From positions 744,001-808,000 of the forward strand of contig JAWQUS010000023.1 in assembly GCA_036365455.1 (NCBI GenBank): 64,000 nt of DNA, written 5' to 3'. The position numbers and the translations under genes were made by a program. The stretch comes from Macrosoma leucophasiata (taxonomy: Eukaryota > Arthropoda > Insecta > Lepidoptera > Hedylidae). The notes below the pieces were generated by a model. The model made no database searches and was not told where the DNA came from. It saw only the letters and a list, made by a program, of their open reading frames with translations. Positions 10,290 through 21,198 of this stretch are shown here, one piece after another (position 1 is the stretch's first letter; each line of letters begins with the position of its first letter).

Positions 10290-10551
10290 GATAGAGTTCC
10301 AAGTGTAGGAGCTCGAGTGCGTAGGCACCACCGCATTACCTAACCTATCTGCCGCTAAATGGTAGTGCTAACTATCATATTCCGGTTAGATGGTAATGTA
10401 TGGCACCGTAACTATCACAAAGACGTCATGTCTTAGGTCTCAGGGATAGCAACGCATCTGCATTTTGACCTCTGGTCTTTGTGCGGTTGTCTATAGGCTG
10501 CAGTCATCACTTAACAACAATGTGAGCTGCATGCTAGTTTGCCACTTTCTT
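10290..10551 (-). repeat. Repeat A copy
   Basis: Near full length, minus orientation, with TCTGCCGCTAAATGGTAGTG and TAGGCTGCAGTCATCACTTA recognisable. Confidence 0.7.
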
Positions 10552-10887
10552 AATTAAAAAAAATATTCTCACTTCTGCCTATCCCTTTGGGTAATACAGT
10601 CGTGAAGTTGCATTCTTTGCGAATATTTTCAGCTAAATTACATACAAACGTACACACCATTGTTTAAACTATTGGTTAATTAAAATTATATACCAAGACA
10701 GATTGGTTGCTCATCACCCAGTATCGAATCATCCAGATATGGAATCCATGATATTTCCGCCCACCCAGGTGGCTGACCCTCTTGTATGGTCACTGGGCTC
10801 TCATACTCCTCATTAGTATACTAGTTATACCCCTTGGATGCAACCGAAATTCTTTAGGATTCGTTTTATTAGGTTCAACCATACATT

Positions 10888-11135
10888 TTTACTAGTGGTA
10901 GAGATCCAGTGACGTAGGCACCACTGTCGCCGCTAAATGGTAGTGTTCAGCACTATCGTGTTCCGGTCAGGTGGTAATGTACGGCCCTGTAATATCACAC
11001 ATAACACCTTAGGCCTCAGGAGTGGTAACACATCCGCATTTTGACCTTGGTCTTTTTGTAAGTGACTGTAGGCTGCAGTCATCACTAAACATGAATGTGA
11101 ACTGTATGCTTGTTGGCCACTTCCATTACAAAAAT
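10888..11135 (-). repeat. Repeat A copy
   Basis: Minus orientation. The first part after the terminal hairpin is shortened (GTAGGCACCACTGTCGCCGC). Confidence 0.7.
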
Positions 11136-11401
11136 AACCCTTACGGCTTTAATCACACCCAGTGATTAAACTTACTTACTTAAAATAACTTACACTGTTC
11201 TGGTCCTAAGCAGTGCAGCGTGATGTTAGTTAACTTATCTTGCTTAGGAAAAAATAATCAAAAAAATATCTATATATTGCGTAGACATATCTTTGAAATA
11301 TGACATGAAGCAATTCTCATTACTTACCCCCTTGACTTAATAGTCAGGCTTTCATAAAATCTAAGGTTCTGGGTCCAATGAAACTTCTGTCAATAAAATA
11401 T

Positions 11402-11500
11402 CTATGTATGTATCTTCACGTCAAGTCCCTTATGGGGCAGGCAGAGAGTGTGGAGCGCCAGATATCTTAGTCCTGGCACACCTACCGTACTTCTTCTACA
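11402..11500 (+). repeat. Dispersed repeat C, short copy
   Basis: ATGTATCTTCACGTCAAGTC to GGTACACCTACC-like sequence; only the first 100 bp of the family are present before the foldback element. Confidence 0.5.
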
Positions 11501-11504
11501 TTTA

Positions 11505-12250
11505 TCATCAGGCGAGTCAACAGTCGGGCGCGTCAGCCACACAGAGCGAGCAGTCAAATGCCTCGCCAGGCTGTTCGCCTCGATCGCGCACGCTAACCGA
11601 GGCACGTCTACACAGAGCGAGCAGAGGCTGCTCCACAGAGTACTATAATCACGGAATAGATAAAAAAGGATGGAAAGGCCTTTGCTACAATTTAGTATTA
11701 GAACAAGTGTCGCCGCTTTTCTCACACCGTGAAATTTCTTACACAAATGCAACACCATCTCGACAATCACCCACACATAAATCCTCAGAGCATCTATTCG
11801 TTTGCGTAAGTTTGCACACTAAGACAACGCCCGTAAACAATAAGAACTCGCACGCACACAACAACATACTCACAAGGAGCTCGTACGTCAGTAGTCGAAG
11901 TGTAGCGGACGCATTATATGCTGTACATTGCAAGCGGAGACAGTAATAACGTTAATTGAGCGAGTGCTTAACGAGCAATGTATTCGATAGCAGTAACGTT
12001 TAAATAATGCAGCTTAAGTTGCGGCGGACGAATTGTTCGGCCGAACTGTGTTTGTTCATACATAGTTGCGGCGCGCTTGCCATGCCCACATTACCATTCT
12101 ATCTTCATTATCTATTCCGTGACTATAATACATAGGCTGCTCGCTCTGTGTGGCAGGCGCGCCCTTCACTAGATGACTCGGGCGCTCGGTGGCGCGCGTT
12201 AGATGAGAGGCTGCACGCTCGCTCTGGGTGGACGTGCCTATTCTCTTCAC
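11505..12250. mobile_element. Foldback DNA element with subterminal CACAGAGCGAGCAG repeats
   Basis: Left (11,505-11,665) and right (12,098-12,250) arms are diverged inverted repeats. Each contains copies of CACAGAGCGAGCAG (inverted at the right as CTGCTCGCTCTGTG) and an inner boundary TATAATCACGGAATAGATA or its complement. The central 430 bp have no recognised domain; the 180-codon frame starting at 11,404 crosses the arm and is not convincing. Probably a non-autonomous DNA transposon; no target duplication was resolved. Confidence 0.5.
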
Positions 12251-12264
12251 AGGAGTACATATGT

Positions 12265-12440
12265 ATCAGTAGAATGTCACATTTCCTCTTTTACAAACTG
12301 ATAACATAGAGTTTAGGAAAAGAAAAGGAGACATTCTTTTTCATTAACTGTCAGGCTTCAAAAAAGAAAAATCCCGCTAAAAAAACTCCGTAAGTACCTT
12401 TTAAAAATATTGTCATAAAAATAATTTTATAATAACTCAA
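12265..12440 (+). repeat. Repeat pair with 41,535-41,715
   Basis: Shares TTTACAAACTGATAACATAG-like and GAGTTTAGGAAAAGAAAAG-like stretches with the second copy. Noncoding, class unknown. Confidence 0.45.
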
Positions 12441-13000
12441 TATAAAACAATAACGTTTTACATAAACGTTTCACAATAATATCTGTCGTGTTTTATGATT
12501 CTTGTGGAGGGTTCTGTCTTTTCCCTTTTAAGGTGCGGAACCCTAAAAATATCTCACTATCCTAAACATAGTTTACGAAAATATCTCTTCATTACCATAC
12601 ATTGTATGGCATCGAGTCGTAGAGCGTAATGAAGTCAGTTCGATATTGTTGGCAATGGTCAAGTCACTCCCTTCCATACATCATTTTGTATGTTTTATTC
12701 ATGGCGGCAATATTCTTATATCATGTTTCCTTGTTATCGAAACTTCTATTAAGTTCATGGTAGAGCTTCAACGAAGTGAACGTTTGTTTGCGAAATGCAG
12801 TGCTCGCACAGCCAAGCTACTTGTTATTCAAATACACTACCTATGTGGACGTTTTCCGAAATTAAAACCTTTACCCACTTTTTGGTGATAGAGCACTAGT
12901 GATAATAGCCACGCTTGGCATGCGGATTGGCGATCACAGTGGCAGTAGTTACCTTATTGCATCCTATTTTGTTTTTACACTATCTATCTAACTATATATC
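12441..13000. other. No gene recognised
   Basis: Contains a fragment of a repeat with GGTGCGGAACCCTAAAAA near 12,531. The 80-codon frame at 12,646 shows no domain. Confidence 0.4.
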
Positions 13001-13244
13001 TGTCGCCAAATGGTAGTGCTCAGCACTACCGTGTTCCGGTTAGATGGTAATGTATAGCCCCGTAATAACTATCGCAGAGGCAAAAACCGTAAGTGGTTCT
13101 TACGGGGCCATCATAGGAGCAAAAAATCGTAGTCCTCTAAGAGTGGCATTTGCACATTGACCTCTGGTTATTGTGTAGATGTCTATAGTCTGCAGTCGCC
13201 ACTTAACATCCATGTAAACTGCATGCTTGTCTGCCACCACCATT
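13001..13244 (-). repeat. Repeat A copy
   Basis: Minus orientation, lacking the terminal hairpin end, with an internal duplication-like stretch near 13,085-13,130. Confidence 0.65.
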
Positions 13245-13364
13245 AAGCGTGTCAATTATGGCATATTCTCCTCTATTACTGTAGTTGACATTTTTGGGGA
13301 AGGCTATTTAGTTGTTGAGGTTTTTCGTCTGAAATTAAAGATATGTGCACGATAATGGATAAAG

Positions 13365-13649
13365 GTCTATAAATGTTTTTATATTATTTCGCATTCACAC
13401 ATGCTTGTGATATATATTTTATTTTAAAGAAAAATGGCCTAACTAGCATGGTTGGCAATAGATGGCGCTACTGCTACCAGAAAGCAAGGCAATAAATGTG
13501 AAGGAAAGATTTGACAAATCGGGCAGGACTTCAGTAGCTCAATTGGAAGAGCGGCTGGACTAGATTCCCAGTAGGCCGCGAGTCGAGTCTCGCCTGAAGT
13601 CAATTTTTTCTTTCCATTTTTCTTTAAAATAAAATATATCGTCTATAAA
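13365..13649 (+). mobile_element. Foldback tRNA-like SINE with 9-bp target duplication
   Basis: Bounded by GTCTATAAA (13,365-13,373 and 13,641-13,649). It begins with an inverted copy of the family's own 3' tail (13,377-13,437, complementary to the tail seen at 4,018-4,080). A plus-strand leader and a tRNA-like head at about 13,526-13,600 follow, and the tail is cut at AAAATATAT. The tRNA-like T loop has lost one T (GCGAGTCGAGTCTCGC). Like 3,722-4,095, an inverted 3' segment sits at the 5' end inside the target duplication. Confidence 0.75.
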
Positions 13650-13699
13650 GTTACCCTTTTCTGAATTATTCGTCTTACTCGCAAAAAATATCTCATAAT

Positions 13700-14033
13700 G
13701 TATAGCTCAGGGTTTCTCAAACTTTCGGCTTCACGTACCCCCCGTACGTTGGAAAGTATCCAGGTCACAGCGAACCCCTCAACTAATTAAACTGTTGAAG
13801 AAAAGTGTTTTTACTTCAATAAAAGGTAACAAATAAAGTGCCAAATGAAATAAAATTTTACTACTACTTATTAATGTGATGGGTGTACTTGTTTCTTATC
13901 ACAAATGGAGCCAATTTCAGGAGTAATTTTGGACAATTTATAGTAAATCTTGTCGTGAACCCCCGAATGGCGAACCACTAGGGGTTCGCGGTACGCGCTT
14001 GTACTACGCACTTTGAGAAACCCTGGTATATCT
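13700..14033. mobile_element. hAT-type non-autonomous element
   Basis: Starts CAGGGTTTCTCAAACTTTCG and ends ACTTTGAGAAACCCTG (13,708-14,025). The flanking 8-bp repeats GTATAGCT and GTATATCT differ at one base, so the insertion is not recent. Internal AACCCCT/AGGGGTT blocks are typical of hAT MITEs. No transposase. Confidence 0.75.
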
Positions 14034-14578
14034 GATAATAGCGGTTATCATCACGAATTTAACAAATTGAACTTACACCATAAAGAAGCTAATATCCGCA
14101 CAGTAACTAGCATGCTACAAGGTCTGCCAAGTGTGAGGCGACAGAGCGGTTGCTGACACTGGCTTGGACGAGGGCCAAGGCCGCGCAACAACCCCGGGGT
14201 TGAGGGTTGTCGGGTCTGATGGTGGTTGTCGATATTTTTTGCGACTGTCCCAAAAAAGAGTGTTTTAATTTTAGAGTACATGATTTTCGTGTTAGTTTTT
14301 GAGTTTCTGTATTCCAAAGCAAGCTTTCACCGGTTTCAACGTATGCTATAACATTATTACCTTCGAGTTATTCCAGACGACATAGATTAGTCATAATACC
14401 TACTAAAAATATGAAGAGAATAGGCATCTAGATGACACATAATTATAGATAACAGACTAATGAACTAACCCGTTTGTTAAAGTGTTCGACATACATTAAT
14501 GCAATAGCTAGGCTAGGCTAGCCATGTTTTATGCTAAAATAACTAAAAAAATAATGATTGCTCTATGCATGGTATCTT
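14034..14578. other. No gene recognised
   Basis: Two overlapping minus-strand frames (71 and 88 codons) are rich in Arg/Pro and show no known domain. Confidence 0.4.
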
Positions 14579-14898
14579 ACTGGTGGTGGTGCTCCAGTGA
14601 CAGAGCTCACGGGCGTAGGCACCACCTCATTACCTAATATACTTGCCGCTAAATGGTAGTGTTCAGCATTATCGTGTTCCGATCAGGTGGTAATGTGTAA
14701 GGTGGTATGCCGGAAATTACAGGGCCGTACACGGCCCTGTAATTTCCGGCACAGAGGCATAACAACTTAGGCCTCAGGAGTGGTAACGCATCTGCATTTT
14801 GATCTTGGTCTTTATGTGGGTGTCTATAGGCTGCAGTCATCACTTAACATCAATGTGAACTGCATGCTTGTTTGCCACTTCCGTTACATTAAAAAAAA
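14579..14898 (-). repeat. Repeat A copy, full length, with internal palindrome
   Basis: A complete minus-orientation copy, ending in TTACATTAAAAAAAATG. It contains a 44-bp perfect palindrome at 14,708-14,751, created by an inverted duplication of TGCCGGAAATTACAGGGCC. Confidence 0.75.
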
Positions 14899-15109
14899 TG
14901 CACATTTAAGCATAGATGCAGAGGTATCTAAACTTGTTTACTACTCTGGAAATAAAGTAATGTGAAATTTGTCTTGTTGTGTATTCACAGCTCTTTCTGG
15001 GATTTCAAGGTGATGTAAATATATCGAGCCAAATTTTATTATTCATCATCATAATAGGTATTTGAATTATCCGTACACCAACGTTGGGATTAACTCTAGT
15101 AAAAATGGG

Positions 15110-15307
15110 CTCTAAACCGCAGGTTCCCAAACTATTTTTTCTTGTAGACCCCTTTAAATTTTTTTCTGGTTTCCGTGGACCCCTCCTTGCTACATTTATA
15201 TCCCATTCCCATATTTCCAAATTTTATTCACGCCTACGTAGACCCCATCGAGTCCCATGGACCCCAGGGGGTCTATATGGACCACTTTGGGAATCACTGC
15301 TCTAAAT
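15110..15307. mobile_element. hAT-type MITE
   Basis: Left terminus CGCAGGTTCCCAAACTATTT and right terminus CACTTTGGGAATCACTG are inverted repeats. The flanks are CTCTAAAC (15,110-15,117) and CTCTAAAT (15,300-15,307), a near-perfect 8-bp duplication. The interior has GACCCC blocks and no coding capacity. Confidence 0.7.
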
Positions 15308-15780
15308 GAATCCGGAGAGCTGTCGGAGTTCCAAATTGATCCCGGCGCGAGGATCAAGCGCTTGTCACGAATCACTAATCAAATTAGGTAGGTATATGCT
15401 CGATTAAATTATCGATACATCATCCTAACATCACTAGGTCCCCAGGCGACCTAGGAAGGCTAGGGGGAAGTAGACGGGATAATGTTGGTGATTCCGTCCG
15501 CTGCCAAATTTCATTATTAGCAAACTTGATGGGGGGCCACTGAACTCTCTAATGTTTTATGTCTGCCCTTCAAATGTATGAATATATTTCCGACGGGGAA
15601 CTAACGCTGTATGATAAATATGTTCAATACTGTGGGATTATTGAGAGAGAAATAAAACTGACGCAGCGGTTTTTGCTTATTTCACAATGATGCTGGAAAT
15701 GACGGTAAGGTTTGTCGATAGAAAGGGTTGGCAGAGATAAGACTGATGGACTAAAATAAAACACCTACTTTACTTTATAT
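15308..15780. other. No gene recognised
   Basis: No ORF, repeat or structured element identified. Confidence 0.4.
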
Positions 15781-16005
15781 TATGTTCTTAGGTTTTCGCG
15801 AGCTACACTCATTGAAATAAAACTATTTTACGGATTTATCTCGCGTATATTAAACTAAAATTATTTTTAAAATCAACCTGACGTTTCGGTCGCTTTACAG
15901 CTTCTGTGATCCCGGGCAGACTGAGGTGACATTTGTCTGACAGCAGTTTGAAAAAAAATATGTAGCTACCTCCATCGATTCTTCCATCGCCTTGCGTAGC
16001 GTTCA
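15781..16005 (+). repeat. Dispersed repeat D, uninterrupted copy
   Basis: TTTTCGCGAGCTACACTCAT through CTGACGTTTCGGTCGCTTTA to CCTTGCGTAGCGTTCAG. It serves as the reference for the interrupted copy at 2,097. Confidence 0.6.
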
Positions 16006-16189
16006 GGATTAACGCAAAATTGACATAAGGTATCTTGAGGTCTTGTAGACTGCTGCGGCTGAGATTTAATTTTGCTTAGTATGGGATCCCATGATGTTGA
16101 TAATCGCCATCTATCTTCTCAATTGAAATTTGGGTGTTTTAAACTTTCTTTACTGGAAGAGCTCCAATTTCGGAGCTTCGAAGGGTTGC

Positions 16190-16375
16190 CAGTGCATTAT
16201 CTAGGTAATCTATATGCGTACGTAATGTACGACCCCAGATACCCCGGACGCTGCTACTCACCATGTGTTATTGCACTTACTTTCACTTGCACCCCATGGA
16301 CTGGTTTGACCGTCATTGTTCGGTTGACTAATTACACTAGTGGAAGAATTATATTTCTTCTAGCGGAAGAAGCTA
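16190..16375 (+). repeat. Repeat I, copy 1
   Basis: Matches 33,045-33,190 through ACGCTGCT, TTGTTCGGTTGACTAATTAC and GTGGAAGAATTATATTTCTT. The open frame across it is fortuitous. Class unknown. Confidence 0.45.
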
Positions 16376-16384
16376 TGTAAACCT

Positions 16385-16690
16385 ACACGGAACCTCTCGC
16401 CTTTAATCCCCAAAGGGGTAGGTAGAGGTAAATGCAAATACCCACGATTCGCCGGTTACGTTTTGGCCCATGTAACAGGTGGCGAGCCTGTTGAGATCTA
16501 CGCCCACATTACCAAACTTCGAGGTACTGGGAAACTGAAAGAAAGAAAATTGAAAAATCCCAATAGAACTAGAGACAAAGGACTTAGCACAATCATCTCT
16601 GATAACCCCCTACCCGGGAATAGAACCCAGGGCCTCAGCGTATTAGTAATGGCCTACTACCACTAGACTACCGAGGCAGTTTTATAAATT
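16385..16690 (-). mobile_element. tRNA-derived SINE, copy 1
   Basis: On the minus strand the head reads TGCCTCGGTAGTCTAGTGGT (A box) followed by GGGTTCTATTCCCGGG (B box). The body is shared with 38,430-38,700 (CCGGTTACGTTTTGGCCCAT, AATAGAACTAGAGA). Confidence 0.7.
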
Positions 16691-16756
16691 GATTTTGCTT
16701 AACATAAACATAATATTAAATTTGTTAAAAAATATGGAATGACAAAATAAAATAGA

Positions 16757-16835
16757 TAACTTAGCTAGAAGATCAAGCCGCTGGGGATCGAACCCGGTAC
16801 CTCACAGCAGTAGTTTGCTACCGCTACGCCAGAGA
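16757..16835 (-). mobile_element. tRNA-like SINE head
   Basis: On the minus strand TGGCGTAGCGGTAGCAAACT (A-box region) and ACCGGGTTCGATCCCCAGC (B box) are separated by the usual distance. No full tRNA fold was confirmed. Confidence 0.6.
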
Positions 16836-17104
16836 ATATTAAAAACTAAATTTAGCCGATGATTAATGCGCAAGTTCCGAGCGGTTCCGGAATACCCACT
16901 CGTCGCAAATTCGGTTAAAAAGCATTGCGATCTAAAATTAAGCCAGACATCTAAATAAAGCAGTGGCGGGTGATTCCGCTACTCGCTTTTAATTACTAAG
17001 ATAAGATATTTTTAATTATATTAATTCATTTAAAATGTTCGTCGCAAATCATTTTTATTTGTTTCTTAATATTTAAATATTTTTTGTATGTACCAAATGT
17101 TTAA

Positions 17105-17400
17105 AAAACCGGCCAAGTGCGAGTTGTACTCGCGCACCATAGGTTTTGCACCATTATCTATATCAGAATCAGAAACTCATTTATTTATTTAGGGTGACAG
17201 GCACCTCTTATGACACGTCAAAAACACACAAAATAAATTAAAGTTAATAACAATTGATATACATGTCAAACAAGATAAAAAATATAAGGTACTAACAAAC
17301 ATGGGGCTCACATTGATGTTCTTTCTTTCTTTCTTTCTTACATGACAAGAGTGGCGATTATGGCATAAGTATACCATGAGATACTATAATACGATGGTGG
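17105..17400. repeat. Repeat end, LINE-like 3' region and (CTTT)n
   Basis: AAAACCGGCCAAGTGCGAGT at 17,106 is an inverted relative of 49,728-49,752. 17,319-17,339 is a CTTT microsatellite. No coding sequence. Confidence 0.45.
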
Positions 17401-17410
17401 TGGGGTATTT

Positions 17411-17966
17411 ATTGGTTTTCGAGTTCCAGTGTAGAAGTTCGAGGCTGTAGGCACTACCACATTACTTAATCTTCTTCTTCTCTTGCGTTACACTCTGGTC
17501 AGAGTGGTCGTGGTCGCATTTTCAGGTGTAGTGGCTCGCTTCACAATCCTTCGCCACTCGTCGCGCTTCTTTGCTTTACTGGAGCATTCATGGAGGGGAC
17601 CGCCCAGTGCAGATTTTATCTGGTCTGTCCACCTCACAGGCGACCTGCCTCTAGCACGTGTGCCCTCAACTCGTGCCTGCACTACCAAGCGTTCGATTGA
17701 AACCTCGTTACGACGAAATACGTGGCCGAAAAAGGTACTTAATATATCTGCCGCTAAATAGTAGTGCTTAGCACTATCGTGTTCCGGTTAGATAGTAATG
17801 TATTTCTCCGTAATAACTGTCACAGAGACATGACACATTAGGTCTCAGGGGTGGCAACGCATTTGCATTTTGACCACTGGTCTTTGTGTGGGTGTTTATA
17901 GGCTGCAGTCAACACTTAACATCAATGTGAAAAGCGGGCTTGTCTGTCATCTTCATAACTTAAAAA
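17411..17966 (-). repeat. Repeat A copy split by a LINE fragment
   Basis: 17,411-17,470 and 17,736-17,966 are one minus-orientation copy. The break carries TACTTAAT on both sides (17,463-17,470 and 17,736-17,743). Confidence 0.7.
17471..17735 (-). mobile_element. 5'-truncated LINE: C-terminal end of an RT polyprotein
   Basis: The minus strand encodes about 80 residues ending at 17,488, including GHVFRRNE, GTRARGRSPVRWTDQIK and RDEWRRIVKRAT. This is the conserved C-terminal region downstream of the RT domain in RTE-like and related insect LINEs. It ends with an AAGAAGAAG tail and is flanked by the 8-bp duplication TACTTAAT, so it arrived as a truncated retrotransposition product. It is not functional. 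Related in position, but not identical, to the C-terminus of the RTE frame at 52,651. Confidence 0.75.
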
Positions 17967-18277
17967 AATAAGGCATATTTGGGGAAAGGTTTTGCAGTAA
18001 GAGGTCTTTCGCCTGAAAAGATATCACATAATTTGTATAAATTATCAGAATTACCCAATAGCAAATTCGCGCGATGTCGCGATGGACGGTCCATAAATCC
18101 CTCAGCACTTGACATAAAAGATTGTCTTTAGGAATAATCAAACAAACAATCGTAGAATCGAAAGAAATGTGGGAACAGCTGTCCAAAAAATGTGTAGTAC
18201 TTTGTAACTGTAGGTATTAAACTGGTCTCAGGGGTGGCTGTTAACCTCAGACTGTTTTTAGGTTTCCGTAGTAAACA
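17967..18277. other. No gene recognised
   Basis: Only short frames without domains. Confidence 0.4.
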
Positions 18278-18400
18278 AGGAACCCTTATAGTTTCGCCAT
18301 GTCCGTCTGTCTGTCTGTCTGTTCGTCCGCGTTTTAGCGCAATAACTATTGGTACTAGAGACCAGAGACACGCCGACAAAGTGGTAGAATAAAACATATG
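18278..18400. repeat. Repeat with GTCT microsatellite
   Basis: GGAACCCTTATAGTTTCGCC followed by (GTCT)n at 18,303-18,322. This sequence type recurs in lepidopteran dispersed repeats. Confidence 0.5.
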
Positions 18401-18792
18401 TAGCCGGCGACGTTGCCATGGCGTTCTAGTCAGTTAGGGCACTAAGAGTTCTCTACCTGACTTCTACTTGAAGAAAATTATGCTTCCGTTAATGGACGAT
18501 GGGGTTGTCACGTCCCGATGCCACGTTTACTAGGTACCTACTAAAAACGAAGCAATCTTAACAGTTAAAACATAAGGCGACAAGTAAAAATATCTAATCT
18601 ACATAAATCGCGATAAATCAGATATAAATCACGCAAAAGTTGACGCGCGACATATAAAATTATATTTGTGCTTCCACCATCGCTGTCACAATTCACTTTA
18701 CAACAATAGATATCCATCAGTTCACACGATTAAAGCTATATTAAATTAACACAATGCACTCGACAATTTTTTATCAACGAGTTTTATACTTT

Positions 18793-18950
18793 ATGGTCCC
18801 GTAATAATTGTCACAGAGACGACAGTTAAGATCTCAGGGGTGGCAACACATCTGCATTTTGACATCTGGTCTCTGTGTAGATGTTTATAGGCTACAGTGA
18901 TCACTTAACATCCATGTGAACTCCAGGCTTGTTTGCCGCCTCCGTTAAAT
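18793..18950 (-). repeat. Repeat A fragment
   Basis: The half containing TGGCAACACATCTGCATTTT and the GTTTGCCGCCTCCGTTAAAT end, directly followed by another minus-orientation copy. Confidence 0.65.
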
Positions 18951-19081
18951 AAAACAACGCGAAGGGTTACTGGTGGTAGATCTCCAGTGACGAAGCTCGC
19001 GGGCGTAGGCACCACCGCATTACCTAATATACTTGCCGCTAAATGGTAGTGTTCAGCACTATCGTTCCGGTCAGGTGGTTA

Positions 19082-20931
19082 TTAGAATAGAATAGAATAG
19101 AAAATATTTTTATTTCGAATAGATCTTTACAGATACTTTCAAAACGTCAATAAATCATAAAATACCTAGAGTGAATAACAATTACATATAGTAAAAACAA
19201 AATCATATATTAATAGTAAATTAAAAATTAGAATTTAAACTACTTGGTTAAAACATAATAATCACAAAATTTTTCAATTCCTTCAATGATGATAAATGAA
19301 GAAAAAGAAAAACTTATTCGTCAAGATCAAAGTTATTCACTTAGCAGAGTTCCAAGTGCAGTCACTACTAAGAAGAACTCCGCTACCCAACAAACTCAAA
19401 GGTACTCAAATTTAAAGGTTCAAAAATTTATTAAGACAGTAATTATCTTTGGTCAAATAAAAATTATTTCCAAGAATACAATTTATGTCGAATTTGTAAA
19501 ACTTGTTATTATAACAAATTAGGATAGCTAATGTCAAATTTAGCTTATATCTAATATTATTTTCTATATTTGACAGACTCTTACTGTATGGTAATGTAAA
19601 TAAAATAAAATAATGAATTTTTAAGGTTTGTAAATTGTCAAAGTACTCAATTAATTGTTTTTTATTTACATTGCCTCTGTTTCCAATACATATAATTAAG
19701 GTGGTATCCTGGTCGAATCAAAAGCTGTTATTTTATTTAATATGCCATCATAGGTTAACCCCGGCATGCAGTAGTTAATGAAGGTTGACTGTCCCCAATG
19801 CATTTTAATTAAATGGCCCAAGTCTTTGCCAATCTCATCACTGAACATCACATATTTATGTTTGACATGATTTGGTTGTAAGGAACAGCCAGAGAATGTG
19901 TTAGATGAGCTCTGGGGCAGCTGGGGCGGCTTTGTAGGTGAAGCACATACAGGCTTTGAACCAGCTGGGGTGAGTGTACAACTACAATGGTTGTAACTGT
20001 TTGTCAAAGATTCAAATCGCTCTGAGTTATATTGACATAAATCAGTCAACTCAGTCAAAGCCTGAATATGTTTCTGAATTTCTTTTTGTGACAACTCATA
20101 TTTATGTGTCATAGATGACAGTGACTCCATATAATTATTACATTCTTTTTCCAATTTCTCGATTTCAGATAAATAAGTAATTTCTTTTGATATTAATTGT
20201 TCAGATTGCATTTTCAGATCTTGGTAAGATTTTGAAGTTAATTTAATTTTGTTGGTATAGAATTTGTTTAACTTAATTAAATTTTGAGTTTTTTGAATAA
20301 ACTTATTTAATTATGAATGTTTTTTAAATTTATTATGACTATATGCAATCTTATGTACAGGTGTGTCACAGGTTAAATCAATTGTGACAGATGGTTGACT
20401 GATATTTACATGTTTTGGTGAAGTTTGGACCAACTCGTCGAATAAACTTTGGTTCTGCGAGGCTGTAATATTAAGGTTTTCAGCTTGAAGCTTGTTGATT
20501 TGTGAATAGGCCTCACTTAGCTCCAATTCCAGTGTGGTGATGCGCCTCAGGGCCTGCTCATACTCATCACTACACTGGTTGAACCCGTTTCCTACCAACT
20601 GTAGTTTGTCCCGTTCTTCACAAGCTAATAAATATTCACTATGTAATTGTGACATTTCTTTTTTTAATTTAGTATCCCTGGCTAACACTTCTAGCAGTTC
20701 CTTCTTATTGTCATCTCTCTCCCTGTGAAACTGTTCAACTAACTCCTTGGTGGCCTTTAGGGCTACAGCACATATTAGACAAGACATTTAGACATAAAGA
20801 CAGTTGTGTCTCGCACAGACACGTCTGTCTTTAGTCAGTTGTGTGTTGTGCAGAAGTTTTGTTGTTATTCGGAGCAGTCGCCACTTAGGTAAATTACTTG
20901 TGGTCCTTTCATCCAAAGTTGAGCAAAACCA
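19082..20931 (-). mobile_element. LINE remnant: ORF1-like frame joined to a (TATTC)n 3' end
   Basis: On the minus strand the order is repeat G (20,931-20,857), a coiled-coil ORF (20,787-19,696), about 600 bp of AT-rich noncoding sequence, and a terminal TATTC microsatellite (about 19,100-19,084). (TATTC)n ends are typical of CR1/jockey-like insect LINEs. No RT or endonuclease frame lies between the ORF and the tail, so this looks like an internally deleted or ORF1-only derivative. Confidence 0.5.
19696..20787 (-). pseudogene. Coiled-coil ORF1-like protein with one in-frame stop
   Basis: Two minus-strand frames (20,787-20,311 and 20,211-19,696) are in the same register; TAA at 20,313-20,311 is the only stop, and the 33 codons between are open. 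The continuous reading is 363 codons plus stop. The N-terminal half is heptad-rich (REEDDNKKELLEVL-like; SEAYSQINKLQAENLN), then a Pro/Ser-rich linker and a segment SDEIGKDLGHLIK resembling the first block of an SGNH-type hydrolase, after which it stops at TRIPP. Coiled coil plus esterase is a known ORF1 design of some CR1-like LINEs. Family assignment is inference; it could instead be a decayed host-like gene. Confidence 0.5.
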
Positions 20932-20939
20932 CTATACGT

Positions 20940-21073
20940 ATCCAAGATGGCGGCTGCATGAAGTTGTCAACTTTTTCCTAATGGGTGTCGTTTTCATGGT
21001 TCTTGAGGGTGTTGAATTCGAAAGTGGTGTCAAAATGTAAATCCAAGATGGCGGCTGCATGAAGTTGTCAACT
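20940..21073. repeat. 33-bp direct repeat with YY1/Pho-like motif
   Basis: TCCAAGATGGCGGCTGCATG and the following bases occur at 20,940-20,972 and again at 21,041-21,073, a period of 101 bp. AAGATGGCGGC matches the YY1/Pleiohomeotic consensus. Confidence 0.7.
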
Positions 21074-21198
21074 CCACCGTTGCGTTACCACTCCTGTCAT
21101 TTTGACCTTGGTCTTTGTGTGGGTGTCAATAGGCTGCAGTCATCACTTAACATCAATGTGATCGCATGCTTGTTTGCCACTTCCATAACATAAAAAGG

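Larger units (their letters stand above)
18969..21198 (-). repeat. Repeat A copy apparently split by a LINE remnant
   Basis: 18,969-19,080 holds the hairpin end and 21,078-21,198 the opposite end of a minus-orientation copy. The intervening 2 kb is the LINE remnant and its neighbours. No clean target duplication was seen, so these could also be two separate fragments. Confidence 0.5.

Noticed and set aside
11404..11946. 180-codon plus-strand frame
   Set aside because: Spans repeat C, the inverted arm and the interior of a foldback element; low complexity from the repeated CACAGAGCGAGC motif.
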